Part shown: piece by piece, positions 1 to 6,669 of the stretch | Numbering within the stretch: the first letter of the stretch is position 1 | Layout of the letters: each line of letters starts with the position of its first letter | DNA from: RYN-230 sp036509255 | Lineage (GTDB): Bacteria; Actinomycetota; Actinomycetes; Streptosporangiales; Streptosporangiaceae | Length of the DNA stretch: 13,591 nt | Direction of reading: 5' to 3' | Assembly (NCBI GenBank): GCA_036509255.1 | Contig: DATCFY010000034.1 | Coordinates: 1-13,591 of the forward strand | The notes under the pieces: generated by a model | The model's input: the letters and a program-made list of their open reading frames with translations, nothing else | What the model was told of the DNA's origin: nothing | The model's database searches: none | Position numbers and translations under genes: made by a program

Positions 1-513
1 TCCGACCCCGACGGGTCCGGCGGCACGCCGGCCGGCGGCTGGGCGTTCCGGCACGGCCCCGGGACAGTCGCCGGGGACAAGTTCCGGCTCGGCAGTGTCC
101 TGGACAACGGGGTCATGCTGCTGGGGCGCAGGACCTGGCAGCTGTTCTCGCGGCTGTGGCCAGGACGCGACGACCCGTTCTCCGCGCGGATGAACGCCGC
201 GGCGAAGCTGGTCGCCTCCGGCACGCTGCCCGACGTCTCGGCCTGGGGGAACTCCCGGGTCATCGACGGTGACGTCGTCGACGCCGTCAAGCGCGAGCGG
301 CGCGATGTGATCATCACCGGCAGCCTGAGCGTCGTGCACGCGCTGATGGCCGGGGACCTGATCGATGAGTACCGGCTGCTGACCTTCCCCACGATCCTCG
401 GCACCGGTGAGCGGCTGTTTTCCGCCGGGGGGCCGCCCGCGTACCTGGAGTGCCTGTCGGCTGAGCGGGCCGGCGCCGCCGTGCTCGCGCAGTACCGGAG
501 GGCAGCACGATGA
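1..513 (+). CDS. Dihydrofolate reductase family protein (RibD C-terminal-like), 5' partial
   Basis: The frame is open from base 1, so the N-terminus lies outside the window; 170 residues are visible, and the family usually has about 185-200, so perhaps 15-25 are missing. Visible features are the fold's LLGRRTW segment (about residues 39-45), the substrate-side WGNSRVIDGD stretch, a nucleotide-binding strand-loop (VIITGSLSVVHALM) and the C-terminal LLTFPTILGTGERLF signature. These are typical of stand-alone RibD_C/DHFR-like proteins, predicted NAD(P)H-dependent cytoplasmic reductases that mostly lack a known substrate. They are not the classical FolA. The stop overlaps the next gene's start (ATGA at 510-513), so the two are probably translationally coupled. 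Family assignment is firm; the physiological reaction is unknown. Confidence 0.88.
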   Translation, partial: SDPDGSGGTPAGGWAFRHGPGTVAGDKFRLGSVLDNGVMLLGRRTWQLFSRLWPGRDDPFSARMNAAAKLVASGTLPDVSAWGNSRVIDGDVVDAVKRERRDVIITGSLSVVHALMAGDLIDEYRLLTFPTILGTGERLFSAGGPPAYLECLSAERAGAAVLAQYRRAAR

Positions 514-818
514 CCGCTCACTTCCTCGCCCTGTACGAGACGCCGGCCGACCCTGAGGCGTTCGACCGGCACTACCGCGAGGTCCACATCCCGCTGGGGC
601 GCCGGCTGCCCGGGCTGCGCCGGTACGCGATCAGCCGCGGCGCCGCAGCCGTCCGCGGCGCGCCGTATTACCTAGTCGCCGACCTGGAATGGGAGACGAT
701 GGACGAGCTGCGCGCCGCGTTCGCCTCACCCGGGGGCCAGGCCGCCGCCGACGACGCGGCACGTCTCCAGGAGCTCGCCGTGGTCCGCAGCATGATCTTC
801 TCCGTGGAAGAAGCATGA
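510..818 (+). CDS. EthD family small protein
   Basis: This 102-residue protein has the EthD/ABM-like ferredoxin fold pattern: an N-terminal strand (HFLALYETPADPEAFDRHY), the conserved HxP around REVHIPLGRRLPGLRRY, then a second half with WETMDELRAAFASPGG and a final strand. EthD was first described as required for ethyl tert-butyl ether breakdown. Most relatives are uncharacterised dimeric barrel proteins that may handle small hydrophobic substrates. The ATG sits in the ATGA overlap with the reductase-like gene, with a GGAGGGC ribosome-binding site just upstream (about 497-503). The pairing suggests a shared small redox or detoxification role, but that is inference from context only. Confidence 0.85.
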   Translation: MTAHFLALYETPADPEAFDRHYREVHIPLGRRLPGLRRYAISRGAAAVRGAPYYLVADLEWETMDELRAAFASPGGQAAADDAARLQELAVVRSMIFSVEEA

Positions 819-875
819 GAAGACACGTTCCCCCTACTCAGGGCAATACATTAATTACTTTCTGTAGATGATCGT

Positions 876-947
876 GAGCTCCCTTCGGGCTCGCCGCAGG
901 CGTGGGAGCAAGGTGGGGCTCCGGCTGCCTGCTGGCACGAGCCCACG
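876..947 (+). other. Potentially structured leader between the EthD gene and the flavin oxidase gene
   Basis: The 162-base gap 819-980 starts with a short AT-rich patch (about 848-870) that could hold a promoter. It is followed by a stem-loop at 876-892 (GAGCTC / GGGCTC, five-base loop, one G-T pair). Farther on are two mutually exclusive pairings: GGAGC (904-908) with GCTCC (918-922), or CGTGGG (901-906) with CCCACG (942-947). The first hairpin could end the upstream operon although no T-run follows. The second set could be a leader structure. No known riboswitch consensus was recognised. Confidence 0.25.
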
Positions 948-980
948 ATGCGGCGGGTGGCGCGGAACCGGAGGCACAAG

Positions 981-2657
981 ATGAACAGCACAGCGCAGCT
1001 GGGCGGCAGCGGCCCGGAATCCGTCCCGGAAGCCGGCCAGCCGGAACCTGATGATGTCGCCGCACCGAGGCGGCGCCGCTTTCTTGCGATGGCCGGGTTG
1101 GCGGCGGGTGCGGTACCGCTGGCGGGCGGGCTGCCCGCGGGCCTGCTGTCACCGGCCACCACGCGGCGCTCCAGCCGCCGCAGCGGGATCCGGGCCGGCG
1201 GGTCGGCACGGACGGGACCGAGCGGCGCGGACTGGGAAGCGCTGCGGAGTGCCTTGTCCACCCGCAATCTCATCCAGGCTGGGCAGCCGTCGTACACGGT
1301 CGCGAAGGAACTCTACGATCCCCGCTTTGACGACATCATGCCGGCCGGCATCGCGTACTGCGCGACGGCCCTCGATGTGAGCGCCTGCGTGGCCTTCGTG
1401 CGGAAGTTCGCGATGCCGGTCGCCGCCCGGTCCGGCGGGCACAGCTACGCAGGCTGGTCCAGCACCACCGGCCTCATCGTGGATGTCACCGCGATGAACT
1501 CGTTCCGGGCGTCCGGCGGACTGGTCCAGGTGGGTACGGGCCTGCAGCTGATTGACATGTACAACCAGCTCGCCGCCGCTGGCCTGGCGGTGCCTGGCGG
1601 GACCTGCGCCACGGTTGGCGTGGCCGGCCTCACCCTCGGCGGGGGAATCGGGGTGCTGTCCCGGGCCTACGGGCTGACCAGTGACAACCTGGAATCGCTG
1701 CAGATCGTCACGGCGAATGGCCAGCTCCGTACCTGCGACGCCACGAGCAACAGGGACCTGTACTGGGCCAGCCGGGGCGGGGGCGGCGGCAACTTCGGCA
1801 TTGCCATCTCGTTCACCTTCCGGGCACACCAGGTGTCCCAGCTGGTGTCCTTCGTCCTCTCATGGCCGTGGTCCCAGGCGGCCCAGGTGGTGGCGGGCTG
1901 GCAGTCCTGGGCACCGTTCCAGCCGGGCGCACTATGGCCCAGCCTGCGCATGTCGGCGGCACCCGGTGGGGGGACACCTGTCGTCCAGGTGGGCGGCACC
2001 TACCTGGGTAGCGTGGCCGACTGCCAGCAGTTGCTCGCCCAGCTGTACACGGCGGTCGGCTCCGTGCCGGTCAACCCCGGCAATGTGTCCCAGACGTCAT
2101 ACCTCAACGCGATGATGATCCAGGCGGGCTGCGGCGACTACACCTTCTCCGAATGCCACCTGCCGACGCAAACCAAGAACGGCATGCTGCCCCGGGTGCC
2201 GTCCTACGCCAAATCGGATTTCTTCACCCAGCCCATACCCGCCGCGGGCATCCAGGCGCTGATCGCCGGCATCGAGCAGATGCGGGGCGTATCGGGCGCA
2301 GCTGGCGGACTCGGCGAGGTCCTCTTCGACGCGTTCGGCGGCGCACTCAACCAGGTGAATCCTTCGGCCACCGCGTTCGTGCACCGTGACTCGCTATTCC
2401 TGGCGCAGTACCTGACCCGATGGAAAGAGGGAGGCTCGGCCGCGGGCGCCTCGCGGCAGCACGCGTGGCTGCGGTCGCTTTACGCGTCCCTTCATCCCTA
2501 CGCGAGCGGCCAGGCCTATCAGAACTACATCGACCCGGACCTGGCGAACTGGCAGCAGGCCTACTACGGCGTCAATTACGAGCGGTTGTCCCAGGTCAAG
2601 GCGGCGTACGATCCGCACCAGGTATTCCGGTTCCCGCAGGGGATCGCCCCGGCGTGA
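981..2657 (+). CDS. Tat-exported FAD-dependent oxidoreductase, berberine bridge enzyme type (bicovalent flavin)
   Basis: This is a 558-residue PCMH-type FAD oxidase. ATG 981 is preferred over the in-frame ATG 948 because GGAGG (970-974) lies six bases upstream. Residues 30-55 form a twin-arginine signal (RRRRFLAMAG plus a hydrophobic, Ala/Gly-rich stretch), so export as a folded, cofactor-loaded protein is expected. The FAD domain carries RSGGHSYAG with His154 and GGTCATVGVAGLTLGGG with Cys209; these match the His and Cys that both link to the flavin in berberine-bridge/GOOX-type enzymes. The C-terminal BBE motif (NYIDPDL, then YYGVNYERL, then YDPHQVFRF) is intact. Relatives oxidise sugars, alkaloids or polyketide alcohols with O2; the substrate here is unknown. 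It ends 13 bp before a convergent gene. Confidence 0.92.
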   Translation: MNSTAQLGGSGPESVPEAGQPEPDDVAAPRRRRFLAMAGLAAGAVPLAGGLPAGLLSPATTRRSSRRSGIRAGGSARTGPSGADWEALRSALSTRNLIQAGQPSYTVAKELYDPRFDDIMPAGIAYCATALDVSACVAFVRKFAMPVAARSGGHSYAGWSSTTGLIVDVTAMNSFRASGGLVQVGTGLQLIDMYNQLAAAGLAVPGGTCATVGVAGLTLGGGIGVLSRAYGLTSDNLESLQIVTANGQLRTCDATSNRDLYWASRGGGGGNFGIAISFTFRAHQVSQLVSFVLSWPWSQAAQVVAGWQSWAPFQPGALWPSLRMSAAPGGGTPVVQVGGTYLGSVADCQQLLAQLYTAVGSVPVNPGNVSQTSYLNAMMIQAGCGDYTFSECHLPTQTKNGMLPRVPSYAKSDFFTQPIPAAGIQALIAGIEQMRGVSGAAGGLGEVLFDAFGGALNQVNPSATAFVHRDSLFLAQYLTRWKEGGSAAGASRQHAWLRSLYASLHPYASGQAYQNYIDPDLANWQQAYYGVNYERLSQVKAAYDPHQVFRFPQGIAPA

Positions 2658-2670
2658 CTATGGCCCTTCC

Positions 2671-3600
2671 TCAGTAGCCTGCGGCCTTCATAAGCCGGAA
2701 GAACTGGTCGGTCCGGGCCATGTTCCCCGCGGCTGCGACATAGAAGCCGTCCGGGCTGATGGACTCGGCCGCGGTGGCCATCTGGGCTGCGGTCCCGTTA
2801 AGGGTCGACACCTCGGAGTAGACCTTGACGTTCGGGTTCGCGGCCTGCGCCTGGGCCTGGATGCTGTTGAACAGCGACGCATACTCGCTGCCGGCGGTGG
2901 TGTTCGACTCGTCCTGGAGCTGGAAGATGTCACCAGCCGCCGCGGCCGTCCCGGCCAGGTTGACCCGGACGAACCATTGGTTCACCGACTCGCCGCGCCG
3001 CCGCGGCAGGACCGACCCGGAGACGGCGCCCAGGTCCAGGCCGGGAGCCTGGATGACCTTCAGCCTATGGGCGTGGGCCAGCTGGCCGAACAAGGTCATG
3101 TACCTGGCCGGGTCCTGCTGCTCGTTGACCGGGGTCTGCGACCAGTCCTCCGGGTCATACATGACCCACTTGTAGGGGTAGCTGATGCTGCCGCTGCTGA
3201 TGTCCGACTTGAACTGGGCATACGACGTGTACGACAGCACCGGCGTGGTCACATACCCGGCCTGCACGGGGGTCTTCACCAGGCTAGCCCCGGCGTCGTA
3301 GGACCTGGGGGTGTTGAAGAAGTGCGCTGCCACTCTGGGATCCTGCTGGCTCAGCGACTGAACATTCCCGGCGGTCATGGTCCACGCCGGCCTGGCGGGC
3401 ACGCCCGAAAGGCCCTCCGCCAGGGCCAGTACCAGGCCGGCGGCACTGCCCGCCGCGACTGCCGCCAGGCCGACCTTGGCCCGGGTCGTGCGCGGGCGCC
3501 AGCTGCGGAGCCGGTGAAGGCTGGGACCGCCACCCGCCGGGCAGCCGGACTGATCCTGGGAGGTTCCGGGAAAGTTCTTGATATTCACGGTAACTACCAT
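2671..3600 (-). CDS. Membrane-anchored or secreted protein of unknown function, possible TIM-barrel hydrolase-like fold
   Basis: I chose the ATG ending at 3600 (309 residues). A longer reading from 3663 would add 21 residues encoded by AT-rich DNA (about 35-40% GC) unlike coding sequence here. A basic N-terminus is followed by a single hydrophobic segment (AKVGLAAVAAGSAAGLVLAL, residues 42-61), then about 245 extracytoplasmic residues. Notable motifs are WVMYDPEDW with TPVNEQQDP, an AHAHRLKVIQAPGLDL strand-helix, GDIFQLQDES and VYSEVSTLNG, with SPDGFYVAA near the end. The order of strands ending in Asp/Glu resembles TIM-barrel glycosidase-like proteins, but I cannot name a family and give no function. 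It converges on the flavin oxidase gene with a 13-bp gap and no evident terminator. Confidence 0.75.
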   Translation of the reverse strand: MVVTVNIKNFPGTSQDQSGCPAGGGPSLHRLRSWRPRTTRAKVGLAAVAAGSAAGLVLALAEGLSGVPARPAWTMTAGNVQSLSQQDPRVAAHFFNTPRSYDAGASLVKTPVQAGYVTTPVLSYTSYAQFKSDISSGSISYPYKWVMYDPEDWSQTPVNEQQDPARYMTLFGQLAHAHRLKVIQAPGLDLGAVSGSVLPRRRGESVNQWFVRVNLAGTAAAAGDIFQLQDESNTTAGSEYASLFNSIQAQAQAANPNVKVYSEVSTLNGTAAQMATAAESISPDGFYVAAAGNMARTDQFFRLMKAAGY

Positions 3601-3663
3601 ATTTTTCTTACTGGTGTTTTGACTTTCATTACCAGTATTAGAAAATCGCACTTGTGCCCTCAT
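3601..3663 (-). promoter_or_regulatory. AT-rich leader with a 7-bp inverted repeat upstream of the minus-strand gene
   Basis: This is the most AT-rich patch of its surroundings. It holds perfect inverted arms TACTGGT (3609-3615) and ACCAGTA (3631-3637) with a 15-base spacer, nine bases upstream of the chosen ATG. A TAATAC hexamer on the minus strand (3635-3640) resembles a -10 element, but no good -35 was found. The arms could be an operator or an mRNA hairpin near the ribosome-binding site. Confidence 0.35.
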
Positions 3664-3923
3664 GGGTACTTTCGGGAGTTACGTCGCATATCAGAACTTG
3701 TGTCTTTCGCCGCTGGGTGGGCTACATCTCCCGAACCCATCTGACGCCGTTACCGCTGAACCTGCATCAGATTACCTTCACAAGCATTCAGGTGTTTTGT
3801 TTCTCTGCAGCGGGAGGTTTGATGGCTGGTGCGAAGAGTTGAGTTGCCCTTGTCCGTCTCAATCGATGCACTGGCAAGACCGGAGGCAAGAGGCGGGCGC
3901 GGCTCGCGAGAGGTTGGCGTGGG
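3664..3923. other. Intergenic stretch without a supported gene
   Basis: These 260 bases separate the divergent 2671-3600 gene and the pseudogene that follows. Composition is more AT-rich than the flanks, mainly in 3664-3820. A well-placed GGGAGG (3811-3816) precedes a six-codon reading frame (ATG 3822 to TGA 3840). It is too short to call a gene. No promoter, repeat or RNA signature is convincing. Confidence 0.4.
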
Positions 3924-4123
3924 ATGGCTCATGCGGTCGTGGTCCAGGTGAGGATCGAACCGGGCTCAGACATCGGGCACCGGGACGTGCGTCGTGGTGT
4001 TCGATACTGAGGGCAACGAGGGCGGCAGTTGCGGCGCTGACGCCCGCGAACGGCCCGGCCGTGCTCAGCGCCGGGGTTCATGCGGTCGAGATCGAGGTTC
4101 AGGCCGCCCTTGGTTACCGATAG
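3924..4123 (+). pseudogene. Decayed remnant of a small ABM-like (dimeric alpha/beta barrel) protein gene
   Basis: Pieces of one small protein appear in order in three frames. Frame one starts at ATG 3924 with MAHAVVVQVRIEPGSD and stops at 4008. A second frame from 3982 reads GTCVVVFDTEGNE. A third reads RAAVAALTPANGPAVLSAGV, then HAVEIEVQAALGYR, and stops at 4121-4123. In intact relatives the N-terminal strand and the VVVFDTE strand are separated by roughly 40 residues including a VP-x-PGF segment; that middle is absent. The joined fragments fit one gene that lost an internal piece near 3981-3984 and gained a frameshift near 4010-4030. The family comparison is from memory; the frame switches are read directly. 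The original function was probably a small monooxygenase-fold protein. Confidence 0.6.
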
Positions 4124-4198
4124 GCCCGGCGCCGGCGCATCAGCGGCATTGCGGTGCAAGTGAAGTGAGCGGGCAAACAGCGCTCGTGGGAGGATCTT

Positions 4199-4216
4199 GG
4201 CGGGTGGCATCCCGCC
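4199..4216 (+). promoter_or_regulatory. Perfect hairpin just upstream of the cyclodeaminase-like gene
   Basis: GGCGGG (4199-4204) and CCCGCC (4211-4216) form a perfect six-pair stem with loop TGGCAT. The hairpin ends 12 bases before the GGAGG ribosome-binding site (4229-4233) of the next gene. It could influence translation or be incidental in GC-rich DNA. Confidence 0.3.
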
Positions 4217-4237
4217 CCCACCAGACCCGGAGGACAC

Positions 4238-4864
4238 GTGCCCATCCGCGACCAGACGATCGGTGAGTTCCTGGATCAGCTCGCGGAGCGGGTCCCCGCC
4301 CCGGGCGGGGGCGCCGTGGCGGCGCTGCTCGCCGCCCAGGGCGCGGCGCTGCTCGGCATGGTGGCCCGGTACACGACCGGCGCGCAGTACGCCGAGCACC
4401 AGATGACCGTCGGCCGCATTATCACCGAGGTGGACGAGCTGCGGAATATCGCGCTGCGGCTGGCCGACGCGGACGCGGACGCGTTCCTGGCGGTGGCCGA
4501 TGCCTACCGGCTGCCCAAGTCCACCGAGCAGGAGCGGTCCGACCGGGCCGGGGCTATTGCCCAGGCCCTGTCCAACGCTGCCTGGCCGCCGGCGCAGGTC
4601 ATCAGCCTGGCCGGGATGGTGGTCGACCTGGCTGAGGCGCTGGCCGTGATCGGCAACCGCAACGTCATCAGCGACGTGGCCGCCGCGGCGGAGTGCGCGC
4701 GGGCCGCTGCGTCCACCGCGCGGGTGAACGTGGAGATCAACCTGGCGGCGATCTCAGACGAGCGGGCCAGCCTGGAGATGATCGCCGAGACCGGCAAGGC
4801 TGACGACGTCATCAGCCGCGCGGAGCAGATCACCGCCACGGTGCGCGAGCAGATCCGCGGCTAA
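4238..4864 (+). CDS. Cyclodeaminase/cyclohydrolase family protein (formiminotetrahydrofolate cyclodeaminase-like)
   Basis: A 208-residue cytoplasmic protein starting at GTG 4238, four bases after GGAGG. It is nearly all helical and shows the FTCD C-terminal domain signature: VPAPGGGAVAALLAAQGAAL (residues 19-38), the central helix with ALRLADADADAFLAVADAYR, and GNRNVISDVAAAAECARAA in the last third. In the family the glycine-rich loop and the Asn/Asp pair help bind folate, and the domain converts 5-formiminotetrahydrofolate to 5,10-methenyltetrahydrofolate with release of ammonia (EC 4.3.1.4). Length matches stand-alone bacterial members. No formiminotransferase or histidine-degradation gene is beside it, so a different one-carbon role is possible. 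Confidence 0.88.
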   Translation: MPIRDQTIGEFLDQLAERVPAPGGGAVAALLAAQGAALLGMVARYTTGAQYAEHQMTVGRIITEVDELRNIALRLADADADAFLAVADAYRLPKSTEQERSDRAGAIAQALSNAAWPPAQVISLAGMVVDLAEALAVIGNRNVISDVAAAAECARAAASTARVNVEINLAAISDERASLEMIAETGKADDVISRAEQITATVREQIRG

Positions 4865-4897
4865 CCCGTCCTCGCTCTGGGCGCCTGTCTCTAAACC

Positions 4898-4975
4898 TCA
4901 GCCGGGGCGGGCCAGGCGGCAGGTCTTGAGGGTGATCATGGCCCGGCCGTAGACACCATTAGCCCAGGCCCGGCG
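4898..4975 (-). pseudogene. Possible C-terminal scrap of an IS5-type transposase
   Basis: Read on the minus strand, this ends in AMITLKTCRLARPG followed by a TGA stop. It resembles from memory the C-terminal tail of some IS5-group transposases. Immediately after the stop comes TTTAGAGACAGGCGCC (about 4880-4895 on the plus strand, reversed), which could be an element end. The match is short, no matching second end or DDE motif is visible, and chance similarity is quite possible. Confidence 0.25.
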
Positions 4976-5250
4976 GATGCGGCGTCGGCGAGGAGTCGTG
5001 AGTCACGCTGAGCTCACTGAGGAACTGGTAACGCTTCGTACTCGAGTGTGACGAGAGTGATATCGAGGGGCCGATCCATGATCAGTTGTTTGTGAGGAAA
5101 AGACCGCACTGTGCCTGAGCGGGTAGGCGGTCAGGGGCCGTGCCTGGTGACGCTGTTACCGGCGTCCCGGTTGCCGTGCAGGGGCAGGGCTGAGGCCGGG
5201 ATGGATGGCGGCGGGGTGGCGCTGGAGCGCGGGCGAGTCCCAGTCAGCCG
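4976..5250. other. Intergenic stretch without a supported gene
   Basis: I see no coding sequence here. There is a perfect ACTCGAGT palindrome near 5040 and an AT-richer patch around 5080-5105. No terminator with a T-run follows the cyclodeaminase-like gene. The stretch may be largely decayed DNA between the upstream scrap and the PadR promoter. Confidence 0.4.
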
Positions 5251-5272
5251 ACATATGTAGCCTATACATGTA
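5251..5272 (+). promoter_or_regulatory. Candidate PadR autoregulatory operator overlapping the promoter
   Basis: Two perfect 8-bp palindromes, ACATATGT (5251-5258) and TACATGTA (5265-5272), lie 6 bp apart. Together they contain the inverted repeat ATGTA (5255-5259) / TACAT (5265-5269). PadR-type repressors are known to favour ATGT-spacer-ACAT sites. This one ends 11 bases before the PadR start codon and includes the -10-like TATACA, so repressor binding would block its own transcription. The short distance to GTG 5284 fits a leaderless or nearly leaderless transcript. Confidence 0.6.
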
Positions 5273-5283
5273 GTCTGTGTGTT

Positions 5284-5604
5284 GTGAAGATGACGGCGCC
5301 GCTGGAGCGAGTGCTGCGGGCATTCCTCGATGACCCCGCGGTCCCGCGTTACGGCTATGACCTGATGAAGGCGGCCGGGCTGAAAAGCGGCACCCTGTAC
5401 CCGATGCTGGGCCGGCTGGAAGACGATCGGCTGGTTACCTCCGCGTGGGAGACCCCGCAGCAGGACGGCCAGCGGCCCAGGAAGTACTACCGGCTCACCG
5501 GCGAGGGGATCCGGGTGGCCCGGCTGGAACTCGCGCCGGTCCCGGCCAGCCGCCCGCGCGCACCGGGCCGCCCCGCCCGCCCGGTCCCGGGGAGCCTGGG
5601 GTGA
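5284..5604 (+). CDS. PadR family transcriptional regulator
   Basis: A 106-residue winged-helix regulator. The core runs from about residue 8 to 82 and carries the PadR signature RYGYDLMKAAGLKSGTLYPM, then LGRLEDDRLV and, in the wing, RPRKYYRLTGEG. The C-terminus is a short Pro/Arg/Ala-rich tail (PASRPRAPGRPARP) rather than the long dimerisation helices of PadR subfamily 2, so it fits the short subfamily. Start may be GTG 5284 or ATG 5290; neither has a convincing ribosome-binding site, which agrees with leaderless translation. The stop overlaps the next gene's GTG (GTGA, 5601-5604), a strong sign the two are made together. It probably represses this pair through the palindromes at 5251-5272; the inducing signal is unknown. 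Confidence 0.9.
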   Translation: MKMTAPLERVLRAFLDDPAVPRYGYDLMKAAGLKSGTLYPMLGRLEDDRLVTSAWETPQQDGQRPRKYYRLTGEGIRVARLELAPVPASRPRAPGRPARPVPGSLG

Positions 5605-6476
5605 GGGGGGAACGCCGGCTGCTGCGCATCGGCGAGTACCTGATCGGCCGCGCAGCCCGGCTCCTGCCTGGCGAGATACGCGACGAGCGCCGCCGGGAAT
5701 GGACGGCCGAACTGCCCGCGATTCTCCGGGATCCCGATACCCGGCTGGCCGCGCATCGCGCCGCCCGCATGCTGCGGTACGCGGCCGGCACCGTCTGGGG
5801 AACTGCCCTGGCTGCTGGCGGTGCACGCGGCCGACTGACGGCGGTCATGGCCGTGGTGGTCGGCCTGTGCACGGCCAGTTTCCTGGCGGTTGTGGTTACG
5901 AACACCTGGCGCGCGGTGCAGGCCCCAGGAGATTGGGTTCACTACTACTGGATCGCGGCTGGCAGCATCTGCCTGGCTAGGCTCGGCTGGGTAGTGGCCC
6001 CGCGGATCAGGCGGGCTGCTAAGCCGATGGAGGGAGTCAGGGAGGGTGCCGTGGCCTACGGGGCCATGATCATCCCTGACTGGCTGCTGTCCCGGCTGCT
6101 CCGCGCGGTCGGCGCGGACGAGAGCGACCTGGCCGACCAGACGGGTGCGGCACGCTCACCGGCACCGGGACCCGCGGAGCCAGCGGCCACCGCGGAGCAG
6201 GCGATCAGCATGGCCAGAGACACCGCGGGCCGCTTCTACCGCGCCCGCTGGCGCCCGGGCTACCAGGCCGCTGAGGTGGATGAGTTCATCGCGCGGATCG
6301 AGGCTACGCTCGCTGAAGACGCCCGGCCCGGCCGGGTAGTCACCGCCACGGATGTCGAGGCGGTGAAGTTCGGCACCACGCGGCGCGGGGGCTATGACGA
6401 GCAGGTGGTGGATGAGGCTCTGGACCACTACGCCGACGGGCTGGCCAGGCTCGCGCCCTTCCCCGGCCCCCAATGA
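5601..6476 (+). CDS. Two-TM membrane protein with C-terminal tandem DivIVA-type (DivI1A) repeats
   Basis: The start is taken at GTG 5601 inside the overlap with the PadR gene (291 residues); the frame stays open farther upstream but that part is the PadR gene in another frame. Residues 1-70 are basic and helical, with the RDERRREWTAELPAIL pattern common in actinobacterial PadR-partner membrane proteins. Two hydrophobic segments lie at about 79-101 and 112-133. An Ala/Pro-rich linker (about 181-198) leads to two repeats: FYRARWRPGYQAAEVDEFI (212-230) and KFGTTRRGGYDEQVVDEALD (256-275). The GY-x-x-x-VD pattern is that of DivI1A units in the Wag31/DivIVA family, which binds curved membrane and organises polar growth and septation. 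Joining this to a PadR-controlled membrane anchor is unusual. Its function is unknown; both termini are probably cytoplasmic. Confidence 0.8.
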   Translation: MRGERRLLRIGEYLIGRAARLLPGEIRDERRREWTAELPAILRDPDTRLAAHRAARMLRYAAGTVWGTALAAGGARGRLTAVMAVVVGLCTASFLAVVVTNTWRAVQAPGDWVHYYWIAAGSICLARLGWVVAPRIRRAAKPMEGVREGAVAYGAMIIPDWLLSRLLRAVGADESDLADQTGAARSPAPGPAEPAATAEQAISMARDTAGRFYRARWRPGYQAAEVDEFIARIEATLAEDARPGRVVTATDVEAVKFGTTRRGGYDEQVVDEALDHYADGLARLAPFPGPQ

Positions 6477-6565
6477 CCGGCCACGCACGCAAACTCCGCG
6501 GGAATGACCCGCTCACCGCAGTCCGGCCAGCCGGCGGGGGACGAGGTTCTCGCTTGTCTGCTCCG

Positions 6566-6586
6566 GTCCCGCCAATTTTGCGGGAC
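6566..6586 (+). other. Perfect 7-bp stem-loop downstream of the DivIVA-repeat gene
   Basis: GTCCCGC (6566-6572) pairs perfectly with GCGGGAC (6580-6586) around a CAATTTT loop. It lies 90 bases past the stop of the DivIVA-repeat gene and before the next gene. It could be a weak terminator, but no T-run follows. The rest of the 193-base gap 6477-6669 shows nothing I can support. Confidence 0.35.
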
Positions 6587-6669
6587 AGGCTCGTCCGGAC
6601 CGAGCCGCCGGCTGACCGGCACTGCCCGAACCAAGGGCGTCAGCTGGGAGACTCTGGCTAAGGTGCTAC

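Noticed and set aside
948..980. Longer start (ATG 948) for the flavin oxidase gene
   Set aside because: GGAGG at 970-974 is correctly spaced for ATG 981, and 948 lies at the foot of the 901-947 inverted repeat with no ribosome-binding site.
838..1829. Several long minus-strand frames over the flavin oxidase gene
   Set aside because: They are mirror frames of a clear gene in GC-rich DNA, lack recognisable motifs and have low-complexity Arg/Pro/Ala composition.
3822..3842. Six-codon frame after a strong GGGAGG
   Set aside because: Too short to call a gene; the frame continues after its stop into the pseudogene frame but without recognisable protein sequence.
4238..5604. Operon of the cyclodeaminase-like gene with the PadR gene
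   Set aside because: A 419-base gap with its own operator-like site separates them, so joint transcription is not supported.
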